A DNA stretch of 64,000 nucleotides from NCBI GenBank assembly GCA_947625915.1, contig CANQPX010000003.1:1-64000 (forward strand), read 5' to 3'. Source of the DNA: an uncultured Clostridia bacterium (GTDB taxonomy: Bacteria > Bacillota > Clostridia > Oscillospirales > Ruminococcaceae). The notes below the pieces were generated by a model, which saw nothing but the letters and a program-made list of their open reading frames with translations, searched no databases and was not told where the DNA came from. This document shows positions 43,079 to 51,680 of the stretch, piece by piece. Position numbers and translations under genes: made by a program. How positions within the stretch are numbered: the stretch's first letter is position 1; each line of letters opens with the position of its first letter.

Positions 43079-46000
43079 GTGAATAGTAATACGCTTATAA
43101 ATGATAATTGGGAATTCCTGCTTATGCCAATAGGCTCGGAATATGAACTTGCTATGAAAAGTACGGACTGGAAAACTGTGGATATTCCCCACGACTGGCT
43201 TATCTATCAGGCGAAAGATCTGTATAAAACCTCTACCGGCTGGTACAGGCGTACCTTTGATCACCGTAAAAAGCCTTCCGTCCGCGCCGCGATACGCTTT
43301 GACGGCGTTTACATGGACAGCAGAGTATATGTTAACGGAACTCTTGCGGGCGAATGGAAATACGGTTACTCAACATTTGAATTTGATATCACCGACCTGC
43401 TGAATGACGGGGAAAATCTAATTGCCGTACGCGTTGACCACCGAAGCCCCAATTCAAGGTGGTATTCGGGCGCAGGTATCTACCGCAATGTTTGGTTCAA
43501 GGAATACAACGAGTGCCATATTGTCAGCGACGGGATCTACATAAGCTCGGACATTGACGGAAATGTGACCGTTTCCGCAGAAACAGAACGCCCCGAAAAT
43601 GTTCCCGTAAGCGAACTTTCCATACGAATGGCAATTAGGGACGGAGAAAAGATCCTTGCGGAAAAAACTTCCCTTTGCTGCGCTTTCGACAAAAGCTGTA
43701 TGCCCGTCGTTCGTGACGGCTGCAAATATTCCTCAAATACCAACGTTCTAAAAATAAAAGATCCCGTTTTATGGGATATCGGCGATCCGCATCTATATAC
43801 GCTCATATGCGAACTTATCCGCAGCGGCGAGACAATTGAACGGCAGGAAGTCCGTTTCGGCATCAAAAAAGCGGAATTTACCTCCGATAAGGGATTTTTC
43901 CTCAACGGCAGACACGTCAAACTCCACGGTTGCTGCGAACATCACGACCTCGGCGCACTTGGAGCGGCTGTGAACCGCCATGCCATAGAAAGAAAACTTA
44001 AAACTCTCCGCACTATCGGGATAAACGCTATCCGAACGAGCCACAATATGCCCGCTCCCGAACTTATGGAACTTGCAGATGAAATGGGTTTCCTCATTCT
44101 TTCGGAAGGCTTCGATATGTGGGAAAAGCATAAGACCGAATTCGACTACGCGGGATATTTCCCGGAATGGATAGAAAAAGACGTCGCCTCTTGGGTACGC
44201 CGTGACAGGAACCACCCTTCTCTTATAGGCTGGAGCATAGGAAATGAAATTTACGACACTCATGAAAGCGAACGCGGACAGGAAGTGACTTCCCTGCTTA
44301 TGTCGCTTGTCCGCAGACACGATCCCGGAGGAAACGGGATCGTTACGATAGGTTCTAACTTCATGCAGTGGGAAAACGCTCAAAAATGCGCCGACATTCT
44401 CAAAGTAGCGGGCTACAACTATGCCGAGCGGCTTTATGAGGAGCATCATGCTGCTCACCCCGACTGGATGATATACGGTTCTGAAACGGCGTCCACGATC
44501 CAAAGCCGCGGCATATATCATTTTCCGCTGTCGCAAACGGTCCTTGCGGACGATGATGAACAGTGTTCTTCTCTTGGTAACTGCGCAACGGGCTGGGGCG
44601 CAAAAAACACCAAAGCCTGCATTATCCCCGACCGCGATGCGGAATTCTGCGCGGGACAGTTTATATGGACGGGCTTCGACTACATCGGCGAACCTACTCC
44701 CTATTCCACAAAAAACAGCTATTTCGGACAGTTCGACACGGCAGGTTTCCCCAAAGACAGCGCGTTCATCTACCGCGCCGAGTGGACAAGTTACAAAGCT
44801 TCGCCTTTTGTGCATATTTTCCCATACTGGGACTTTATCGAAGGTCAGGATATTGACGTTCGAGTAACTTCCAACGCGCCGAAAGTTGAACTCTTCTTCA
44901 ACGGCGAAAAAATTGCCGAAAAGGACATAGACCACCTCCACGGCAAGGAACTTACTCTTGATACTGTTATAAAATATCAAAAAGGCGAACTTCTTGCAAT
45001 TGCCTATGATGAAAACGGAATGGAGATCGCCCGCGATATCCAAAGATCTTTCGGCGATACTGCGGAACTGCGGCTGATCCCCGATAAGACTGAACTTTCC
45101 GCAGACGGCACAGACCTTATCTTTATGGAAATTTCAGCATACGATAAGGACGGCAATTTCACCGCAAACGCCAACGACCGCGTTTTTGTGGAAGTTACGG
45201 GCGCGGGAAGGCTTATCGGACTGGACAACGGCGATTCCACCGACTATGAAGAATATAAAGGCGTTTCACGCCGTCTGTTCTCGGGAAAACTCCTTGCGAT
45301 AATTGCCGCAAAGACCGAAGCGGGCGAAATAAATGTAAAAGTTTCCTCTCCTGCGGGCTTGGAAAATTCCGTTAAACTGAAAGCAGTTCCCGCAGAGGTG
45401 CCGCAGGGAATTTCCGCAGTCATGGAAAATTCTCACACCGAGGCAGACTGTCCTAATGAAAAGAATGATATCCCTATCCGTAAGATAGAATTTACAGGCG
45501 AAAGCAGGACTTTTACTCCGGAAATGCGGGAAATAACTTTCAAAACGAAAATTTACCCCGAAAACGCATCCTATAAAAAAGACGTGGAATATCGGGTAAC
45601 TACCGTTCTGGGGATAAACTCCAACCTTGCGGAGATAGTTTCTCATGACGAAAATTCCGTAACGGTAAAATGCAAAGGCGACGGAGAATTTTATCTGCGA
45701 GCCCTTTGCAAGAACGGAACGGACAAGTATCATATCCTTACGCCGATGTTATTGAAAGGCGAAGGACTTGGTGCAGCGTCCTTCGATCCGTACGGATTTG
45801 TTATAGGCGGACTTTTCACCGTTCAAAGCGGCAATGCGGGCAACGGCATAGAGCGGGGCGCGGCTTTCGCTTGGGAAAACAGCTGGTTCGGCTTTGAAAA
45901 TGTTGACTTCGGCAGCTTGGGAAGCGACACGGTGACCGTTCCCATTTATGCCAACTGCACAACGCCCGTGCAGATACGTTTCTATGACGGGATACCAAAT

Positions 46001-46528
46001 GACGGCGGAGAACTTATAGGAGAGTTCACTTACCACGAGCCGCCCGAATGGCTCACCTACAAGCCGAACACATTCAAACTAAACAAAGTGCTGAAAGGCG
46101 TTCATACTTTTGTTATGGAGTCGTCGGACGGTTTCCATGTAAAAGGTTTCAGCTTTGAAAAGCCCGAAAAGGAATTTGCCGAGATACGGGCAGTTGACAG
46201 CGACCGCATTTACGGCGACAAATTCACCGTTGAGAGCGATGCGGTAACGGGTATCGGAAACAACGTGCTTTTAGAGTTCGGCGAGTTTGATTTTACCGAA
46301 AAAGCACCTTCAAAGATCATTATTACAGGACGTTCGGAACTTGAGCTCAACAGCATACATATCATTTTTGACGGTGAAAGTGAAAAACGTGTGCTTGCGG
46401 AATTTGCGGGAGCGGATAATTACACGCCCAGAGAGTTCCCCATAAGCGGCATTTCGGGGAAATGCAAGGTTTCTTTCGCATTCCTGCCGGGAAGTAATTT
46501 TGATCTTGAAAGTTTCAGATTTGAATAA
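43079..46528 (+). CDS. Large GH2 glycoside hydrolase (beta-galactosidase-like), cytoplasmic
   Basis: 1149 residues from a GTG placed by GGGAGGC. N-terminal sugar-binding jelly roll (about 1-170, GWYRRTF...YSGAGIYRNVW), Ig-like domain, TIM barrel (about 270-560) with acid/base Glu in GWSIGNEIYD and nucleophile Glu in IYGSETAST, then DUF4982/Big-type beta domains (about 600-760), and a C-terminal region of two jelly-roll modules with the repeated design YDGIPNDGGELIGEF... and VLLEFGEFDF (CBM6-like). No signal peptide is present, unusual for so many binding modules. Beta-galactosidase, beta-glucuronidase and related activities remain possible. Confidence 0.88.
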   Translation: MNSNTLINDNWEFLLMPIGSEYELAMKSTDWKTVDIPHDWLIYQAKDLYKTSTGWYRRTFDHRKKPSVRAAIRFDGVYMDSRVYVNGTLAGEWKYGYSTFEFDITDLLNDGENLIAVRVDHRSPNSRWYSGAGIYRNVWFKEYNECHIVSDGIYISSDIDGNVTVSAETERPENVPVSELSIRMAIRDGEKILAEKTSLCCAFDKSCMPVVRDGCKYSSNTNVLKIKDPVLWDIGDPHLYTLICELIRSGETIERQEVRFGIKKAEFTSDKGFFLNGRHVKLHGCCEHHDLGALGAAVNRHAIERKLKTLRTIGINAIRTSHNMPAPELMELADEMGFLILSEGFDMWEKHKTEFDYAGYFPEWIEKDVASWVRRDRNHPSLIGWSIGNEIYDTHESERGQEVTSLLMSLVRRHDPGGNGIVTIGSNFMQWENAQKCADILKVAGYNYAERLYEEHHAAHPDWMIYGSETASTIQSRGIYHFPLSQTVLADDDEQCSSLGNCATGWGAKNTKACIIPDRDAEFCAGQFIWTGFDYIGEPTPYSTKNSYFGQFDTAGFPKDSAFIYRAEWTSYKASPFVHIFPYWDFIEGQDIDVRVTSNAPKVELFFNGEKIAEKDIDHLHGKELTLDTVIKYQKGELLAIAYDENGMEIARDIQRSFGDTAELRLIPDKTELSADGTDLIFMEISAYDKDGNFTANANDRVFVEVTGAGRLIGLDNGDSTDYEEYKGVSRRLFSGKLLAIIAAKTEAGEINVKVSSPAGLENSVKLKAVPAEVPQGISAVMENSHTEADCPNEKNDIPIRKIEFTGESRTFTPEMREITFKTKIYPENASYKKDVEYRVTTVLGINSNLAEIVSHDENSVTVKCKGDGEFYLRALCKNGTDKYHILTPMLLKGEGLGAASFDPYGFVIGGLFTVQSGNAGNGIERGAAFAWENSWFGFENVDFGSLGSDTVTVPIYANCTTPVQIRFYDGIPNDGGELIGEFTYHEPPEWLTYKPNTFKLNKVLKGVHTFVMESSDGFHVKGFSFEKPEKEFAEIRAVDSDRIYGDKFTVESDAVTGIGNNVLLEFGEFDFTEKAPSKIIITGRSELELNSIHIIFDGESEKRVLAEFAGADNYTPREFPISGISGKCKVSFAFLPGSNFDLESFRFE

Positions 46529-46548
46529 CAAGGAGAACATTCGGACTT

Positions 46549-47604
46549 ATGAGCGAAATTAAAGTCAGAGTCATAGTTCTGATATTGTGTATTGCCGTGC
46601 TTGCGGTGGTGGCGTTCGTGCTGACGGATAACGAAAATGAAGGAACTCCCGATGTTTCCGACGCATACGCGGAAATTTCCGAAAGCGAAACGTTTTCCGC
46701 CGCTTCGGAAGAGGAAACTTCCGATACCGAGCCTTCCGGGGCCGTTACCGAAAGCGAGAACACTTCTGTTCCCGAAGAAACGGAAATTTCTTCCGAAAGC
46801 AGTGAAAGCACTTCCGCAAGCAGAACGATAATAACCAGCCGTGTGCGAAAGGAATATGACAGCAATTCGGTCTACATAGATATGGAAAATATTCTACAAT
46901 TGCCCGAACTGCCTGTGGGCTGTGAGATAACGGCACTTACGATTTTACTGCGTTACTGCGGATTTGATGCGGAAAAGACCGATCTTGCAAAAAATTATCT
47001 TCCCACGAGTTGGGGAAACGCGCGTTATGAGGACGGGAAAACTTATAAGGACAGTTTCTTCGACTATTTTATAGGCGATCCGTTCAGCAGAGGTTACGGC
47101 TGCTTTTCAAATGCCATTGAAAAAGCTGCAAATGATTACATAGCCGACCACGGCGGCGGTTTTGAGGTAAAGAACATTTCGGGTTCGCACCCCGATGTGC
47201 TGTATGATTACCTTGCGGCGGGAACGCCCGTTCTCTGTTGGGCAACGGACGGAATGATCGAGCCTGAATATTACGAAACTTGGTATGACAACGCTACAGG
47301 CGAACAGCTTGACTGGTACCTGAATGAACATTGTTTCGTGCTTGCGGGATTTAATATGAGCGGAGACCTTGTTACACTGAACGACCCGATGAAAGGCATT
47401 ATCGACTACAATATAAACAAGTTCGAGACACGTTACGATCAGATGCACAGACAGGCGATCGTGATACTTCCCACAGGCGGCGGGGAAACTTCTTCGGATA
47501 TAACGGAAACGGTATACACCGAAACGGAATACTCAGAAACAGAAATTTCCGAAACTTGGGAAAGCTTTACGGAGAAGGAAGAAATTCCCATAGAAAATGA
47601 ATAA
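46549..47604 (+). CDS. Membrane-anchored C39-like peptidase
   Basis: 351 residues. A single N-terminal membrane segment (residues 7-24), a 70-residue Ser/Glu/Thr-rich extracellular linker, then a C39-like papain-fold domain (about 110-310): LPELPVGCEITALTILLRYCGF (catalytic Cys), GTPVLCWATD, NEHCFVLAGF (His) and LNDPMKG (Asp), followed by a Glu/Thr/Ser repeat tail (YTETEYSETEISETWES). Such proteins are common on Firmicutes surfaces; the target is unknown. GGAG ribosome site; 20 nt after the GH2 gene, so probably cotranscribed. Confidence 0.85.
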   Translation: MSEIKVRVIVLILCIAVLAVVAFVLTDNENEGTPDVSDAYAEISESETFSAASEEETSDTEPSGAVTESENTSVPEETEISSESSESTSASRTIITSRVRKEYDSNSVYIDMENILQLPELPVGCEITALTILLRYCGFDAEKTDLAKNYLPTSWGNARYEDGKTYKDSFFDYFIGDPFSRGYGCFSNAIEKAANDYIADHGGGFEVKNISGSHPDVLYDYLAAGTPVLCWATDGMIEPEYYETWYDNATGEQLDWYLNEHCFVLAGFNMSGDLVTLNDPMKGIIDYNINKFETRYDQMHRQAIVILPTGGGETSSDITETVYTETEYSETEISETWESFTEKEEIPIENE

Positions 47605-47612
47605 AAAATTTT

Positions 47613-47653
47613 ATCGGGCTGCAAATTTTTGCTTTGAAAGTTTGCAGCCCGAT
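47613..47653 (+). terminator. Terminator after the C39-like gene
   Basis: ATCGGGCTGCAAA pairs with TTTGCAGCCCGAT over 13 bp, followed by a short TTTA. The stretch 47654-47790 holds only AT-rich sequence ahead of the amt promoter. Confidence 0.65.
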
Positions 47654-47790
47654 TTACTGTTTCGTAACAATTTGAAATTATTTATGCAATAAAAATTTTT
47701 ATTTCCTGCAAATAAGTTGAACAATATATCTAAAAAGCTTTTAAAATGCAAGTTTAAATATTAGAAATTGCATAAACTTTAAAAAAGCCC

Positions 47791-47819
47791 TTGACATTCC
47801 GACGAAAATGTCATATAAT
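47791..47819 (+). promoter_or_regulatory. amtB: Promoter of amt-PII
   Basis: Perfect TTGACA (47791-47796), 17-nt spacer, TATAAT (47814-47819). Transcription should start near 47826, just ahead of the leader structures. Confidence 0.88.
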
Positions 47820-47832
47820 ATAAACATAGAAA

Positions 47833-47890
47833 ACAGCAAGGGTGCTGTGAGTAAATTGCAAAGGCGCAGTTTACTTACAGTACCCTTTTT
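47833..47890 (+). promoter_or_regulatory. ANTAR-type dual-hexaloop antiterminator/terminator leader of amt-PII
   Basis: Hairpin 1 is ACAGC-AAGGGT-GCTGT (47833-47848); hairpin 2 is AAATTGC-AAAGGC-GCAGTTT (47853-47872). Both loops are six bases with A at 1 and G at 4, the known signature of RNAs bound by ANTAR regulators. An overlapping 16-bp stem (47840-47855 with 47870-47885) followed by T's is a terminator that cannot coexist with the two hairpins. Binding of an ANTAR protein would favour the hairpins and let transcription enter amt. The regulator gene is not in the window. Confidence 0.8.
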
Positions 47891-47930
47891 GTATTTCTTA
47901 AATTTCCCAATATTTTAGGAGGGGTAAAAT

Positions 47931-49727
47931 ATGGACGCAAATATACTTGACACCATTGCTTCCGAAGTCAACAGCGGAGTGTTCTCCATATGGTATCTTA
48001 TAGGAGCGGCACTGGTATTCTTCATGCAGGCTGGCTTCGCAATGGTAGAAACAGGCTTCACAAGAGCCAAAAACGCGGCTAACATCATCATGAAGAACCT
48101 TATGGACTTCTGTATAGGTGTTCCGATGTTCATTCTGATAGGTTTTGGACTTCTCATGGGAGAAGATGTTCTGGGATTTATCGGAAAACCCGGTTTTGAC
48201 ATTTTCACAGCATATGAAAATTTCGACTGGTCATCATTCGTATTCAATATGGTTTTCTGTGCAACTACGGCGACTATCGTTTCCGGCGCAATGGCTGAAA
48301 GAACAAAGTTCCTTTCATACTGCGTATATTCGGGCGTTATAAGTGCGCTGATATATCCTATCGAAGCACACTGGATCTGGAACCCCGATGGCTGGCTCGC
48401 ACAGCTTGGTTTCCATGATTTTGCGGGTTCATGCGCTATCCATATGGTAGGCGGTATCTCTGCTCTTATCGGCGCAAAGATCCTTGGTCCACGTATCGGT
48501 AAGTTCGTTACCGACAAAAAATCCGGCAAGGTAACTAAAGTAAATGCTATCCCCGGTCACTCACTTACACTCGGCGCACTGGGCTGCTTCATTCTCTGGT
48601 TCGGTTGGTACGGATTTAACGGTGCTGCCGCAACAACTCCCGCGCAGCTTGGTTCTATCTTCCTTACAACAACTGTCGCTCCTTCCGTTGCAACGGTGGT
48701 ATGTATGATATTCACTTGGATAAAGTACAAAAAACCTGATGTTTCAATGTGTCTGAACGCGTCTCTTGCAGGACTTGTAGGAATAACCGCAGGCTGTGAC
48801 GTTATGGACGCGGCAGGTGCCTGCGTAGTCGGCGCGGTATCGGGTCTGCTGGTAGTATTCGGCGTATGGCTCCTTGACCATGTACTTTACATCGACGACC
48901 CTGTAGGTGCGGTTGCGGTACATATGATGAACGGCATATGGGGAACAGTTGCTGTAGGACTTCTTGCAAACCCCGCAGTTCCCGAATACGGTATCGCAAA
49001 CAAAGCAGGCGAAACCATAGGCGGTCTGTTCTACACAGGTAATGCTGAACTTCTCGGCTTACAGTGCCTTGGTGTACTGACAGTTGCAGCATGGACAGCA
49101 GTTGCTATAACGATAACATTCTTAATTATAAAAGCAACTATCGGTCTCCGTGCTTCCGTTGAGGAAGAAACAAGAGGTCTGGATATCACAGAACACGGTC
49201 TTGCTTCTTCTTATGCAGACTTTATGCCTGCTCTTAATGCAAACAATATCGCAGTATTTACAGGAGCAACAACTTCCGAAACAGCTCCCGCACCTGTTGC
49301 TGCGGCAGTTCCCGTAACAGTTTCGGAAAGACCTCATATAGAGAGACTTTCCGACGCAAAGAACAAGTATACCAAAGTTTCCGTTGTCTGCAAACAGAAC
49401 AAGTTTGAAGATCTCAAACGTGAACTCGGCGATATCGGCGTAACAGGTCTGACGGTAACTCAGATACTCGGCTGCGGAACTCAGAGAGGCGCAGGAGAAA
49501 TGTACCGTGGTGTTCCCGTTGAAACGACGCTGCTGCCTAAGGTAAAGGTAGAAGTAGTTGTCTGCAAAGTTCCTGTTGAGACGGTAGTCGAAGCCGCAAG
49601 AAAGGCATTGTATACCGGTCATATCGGCGACGGAAAGATATTCGTTTACGATGTTGAGGACGTAATAAGAGTAAGAACAGGCGAAAGCGGTTACGATGCA
49701 CTTCAGGACGCCGAAGAAGATCAATAA
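47931..49727 (+). CDS. amtB: Ammonium transporter with fused PII domain
   Basis: 598 residues. Residues 1-430 form the 11-helix Amt channel: FMQAGFAMVETGFTRAKN, SGAMAERTKF, FHDFAGSCAIHMVGG (first pore His), WFGWYGFNGA, DPVGAVAVHMMNGIWG (second pore His). After a linker rich in Ala/Pro/Thr (about 440-475), residues 480-590 are a PII signal protein: YTKVSVVCKQNKFEDLKREL, GLTVTQILGCGTQRGAGEMYRG, LLPKVKVEVVV, HIGDGKIFVYDVEDVIRVRTGE. In the T-loop the position of the uridylylated Tyr of E. coli GlnK is Val, so control should be by ligands (ATP/ADP/2-oxoglutarate) only. RBS AGGAGGGG. Confidence 0.96.
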   Translation: MDANILDTIASEVNSGVFSIWYLIGAALVFFMQAGFAMVETGFTRAKNAANIIMKNLMDFCIGVPMFILIGFGLLMGEDVLGFIGKPGFDIFTAYENFDWSSFVFNMVFCATTATIVSGAMAERTKFLSYCVYSGVISALIYPIEAHWIWNPDGWLAQLGFHDFAGSCAIHMVGGISALIGAKILGPRIGKFVTDKKSGKVTKVNAIPGHSLTLGALGCFILWFGWYGFNGAAATTPAQLGSIFLTTTVAPSVATVVCMIFTWIKYKKPDVSMCLNASLAGLVGITAGCDVMDAAGACVVGAVSGLLVVFGVWLLDHVLYIDDPVGAVAVHMMNGIWGTVAVGLLANPAVPEYGIANKAGETIGGLFYTGNAELLGLQCLGVLTVAAWTAVAITITFLIIKATIGLRASVEEETRGLDITEHGLASSYADFMPALNANNIAVFTGATTSETAPAPVAAAVPVTVSERPHIERLSDAKNKYTKVSVVCKQNKFEDLKRELGDIGVTGLTVTQILGCGTQRGAGEMYRGVPVETTLLPKVKVEVVVCKVPVETVVEAARKALYTGHIGDGKIFVYDVEDVIRVRTGESGYDALQDAEEDQ

Positions 49728-49760
49728 AACATAAAGATTTTCCCGATAGGAGATCTTACA

Positions 49761-50172
49761 AACAGTCCCGCGCAGATATTTCTGCGCGGGACTGTTCAGT
49801 TTGTCGATACGAATTATTTTTTGGAAAAATCAATTGCTCTTTATTGCAAAACAGCTCACCGGGCTGTTTTGCAAGGCTTAAATGGCAACAACCGTTAATG
49901 CCAAGGGGGAAGCCCTCTATCGCAGGGCTTCCCCCTCTTTACGCCTGCGGCGTAAATTCACCCCCTGCGGAGCTCCTAAAGGCATTAAGGAATTTCGCGC
50001 TCTGCGGAGCGCGACAATGGGCTCCGCCCCTTGACCCCGCCAGCGCGGCTGCGCTGGACCAGCTTTTCGGGCAAGGTTTTGTTTTTCGCTATTTAGTTTG
50101 TTCGCGCCTACTTTTAGTTTTTCGGCAGTCAAAACAGTTCTGTGCATATATTTCTGAGCAGGACTGTTTTTT
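49761..50172 (+). repeat. Multi-hairpin dispersed element, copy 3
   Basis: Begins with a 34-nt perfect hairpin (49762-49795, CAGTCCCGCGCAGA/TCTGCGCGGGACTG) and the end box TCAGTTTGTCGAT. Inner stems: AAAACAGC/GCTGTTTT, AGGGGGAAGCCCT/AGGGCTTCCCCCT, TTTACGCC/GGCGTAAA, TCGCGCTC/GAGCGCGA (other copies have TCGCCATC/GATGGCGA), ATGGGC/GCCCC, CCAGCGC/GCGCTGG. The right flank (50134-50167) is a hairpin with 28 of 34 positions equal to the left one, followed by TTTTTT. Lies between amt-PII and the ATPase gene, so one of the hairpins is the amt terminator. Confidence 0.92.
50134..50172 (+). terminator. Terminator at the right edge of repeat copy 3
   Basis: Stem with CAGTTCTGTGCA and TGAGCAGGACTG arms (two G-U pairs) followed by TTTTTT. 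It is homologous to the hairpin at the left end of the element, which lacks a T run. Confidence 0.75.
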
Positions 50173-50267
50173 GTCCCTCAGGCACAAAAATCCTTTGCTT
50201 TCATAATATAATAAAGGCAATACCGCAAAAAGCGGTCTTTCCTTAAAATATTTATGGAGCTGATATA

Positions 50268-51329
50268 ATGAACTGTCTGACCTGCTTTCTCGGCGGAAGC
50301 TCCCCCACCGGCTTCCGCTCACATTTCGGCAATATGATCGCCGATACCGATTTCCATACCTACATAATAAAGGGAGGTCCCGGAACGGGCAAATCCTCAC
50401 TTATGAAACGTCTCGCAGATGCTTTCCCCGATGACAGAAAGGAAATATATCACTGTTCAAGCGACCCTGATTCACTTGACGCAGTGGTTTTCACGGATCG
50501 TAAGGTGATATTTGTTGACGGGACTCCCCCTCATGTTTTTGAACCCGAATACCCCGGCGCTGTTCAGCAGATCATCGATCTCGGCGCATACTGGGATATC
50601 GGCAGACTGAAAAACTCCAAAAATGAGATAATTTCCGCAAATTCGGCTTACTTACAGCACCACGCAAGATGCAGGCGCTGCATTACAGCACTTTCCGCAG
50701 TCATAGGCGACACTTGCCAGATAGGCATTTCCGCGCTCAATAAAGAAAAGCTGGACGGTTTCATTTACCGTACAGCAAAAAAACTTCTTCCCAAGCGAAC
50801 CGATAACGCCGCAGGAAAAATAGAATTCCGTCAACTTTCGGCTCTTACTCCCCAAGGATATCTGACAAATATTCCCTACGACTACACGATATATCTTCTT
50901 AACGATAATTTATATGCGGGCGCGGAACTTTTTCTCAGAAAATTTTCCGATATCGCCGTATCAAAAGGTTTCCGCGTGAGCATAAGCGTATGCACTCTTT
51001 ACGGGAATGAAAGCTTTGAGCATATGCTTATCCCCGAAATAAAGACTGCATTTATCACAGCAGATCCGATAAACGATATCACCATTGCAGCAAAACAGCC
51101 CGTAAATTTCAAAAGATTTTATGACAAAAGCGTCATTTCCGGCAAAAAAATGCGTTTAAAGTTCAACGCTTCTGCTGCAAAAGATCTCCGTGATGAAGCC
51201 GTTATATCCCTGAAAAATGCCAAGACCGATCATGATTCTCTCGAGCGGCTCTATATCCCCGCAGTGGATTTTGACGGTGTGAACAGGCTTTGCTATGACC
51301 TTATATCAAGGATAAAAAGTCTCGGATAA
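50268..51329 (+). CDS. P-loop ATPase of unknown function
   Basis: 353 residues. Walker A YIIKGGPGTGKSSLMKRLA lies near residues 33-51, with a hydrophobic strand and Asp in VIFVDGTPPH (about 83-92) as a likely Walker B. A second half, from about residue 190, resembles a repeat of the fold without a recognisable P-loop. The phrase SSDPDSLDAVVF is typical of a conserved Firmicutes group annotated only as ATPase. GGAG ribosome site. No genomic partner hints at its role. Confidence 0.72.
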   Translation: MNCLTCFLGGSSPTGFRSHFGNMIADTDFHTYIIKGGPGTGKSSLMKRLADAFPDDRKEIYHCSSDPDSLDAVVFTDRKVIFVDGTPPHVFEPEYPGAVQQIIDLGAYWDIGRLKNSKNEIISANSAYLQHHARCRRCITALSAVIGDTCQIGISALNKEKLDGFIYRTAKKLLPKRTDNAAGKIEFRQLSALTPQGYLTNIPYDYTIYLLNDNLYAGAELFLRKFSDIAVSKGFRVSISVCTLYGNESFEHMLIPEIKTAFITADPINDITIAAKQPVNFKRFYDKSVISGKKMRLKFNASAAKDLRDEAVISLKNAKTDHDSLERLYIPAVDFDGVNRLCYDLISRIKSLG

Positions 51330-51355
51330 CGGAAAACAGTTCATACAAAAATAGA

Positions 51356-51390
51356 AAAACCGCTCCCTATGCAGACTCGGGAACGGCTTT
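51356..51390 (+). terminator. Terminator after the ATPase gene
   Basis: AACCGCTCCC and GGGAACGGCTTT pair around a loop; moderate T content follows. Confidence 0.55.
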
Positions 51391-51559
51391 CTAAACGAAA
51401 TCAAAAGCAGGATCTGTGTATTTCAAGGTATGTATGAAGAAACGATCCATACACAAGATCACAGCTTATATATTATTATACCATATTTTCTGTAAAAGTC
51501 AAGGGAAAATTATGAAAAAGTTAAAAAATTTGCAGAATTGTCTTATATTTGTTGTTATT

Positions 51560-51594
51560 ATCGGCTCGGGAAACATTTCGGAGCCGATTTTTTT
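51560..51594 (+). terminator. Terminator-like hairpin ahead of the GH74 promoter
   Basis: ATCGGCTC pairs with GAGCCGAT and is followed by TTTTTTT. It ends 23 nt before the GH74 -35 box. No clear gene precedes it between 51390 and 51560, so it may insulate the GH74 gene or end a small RNA. Confidence 0.65.
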
Positions 51595-51616
51595 GTTTGA
51601 ACTTGCGGTTTTCCTA

Positions 51617-51645
51617 TTGACATCAGGAAATATATGTTTTATACT
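51617..51645 (+). promoter_or_regulatory. Promoter of the GH74 gene
   Basis: TTGACA (51617-51622), 17-nt spacer, TATACT (51640-51645); the ribosome site AAGGAG follows at about 51666. Confidence 0.75.
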
Positions 51646-51680
51646 ATTATTAAGTTTTATTGACAAAGGAGTATGCCTTT

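Noticed and set aside
43793-45043. 416-residue ORF opposite the GH2 gene
   Set aside because: It is fully antisense to a well-supported GH2 coding region and shows no recognisable domain.
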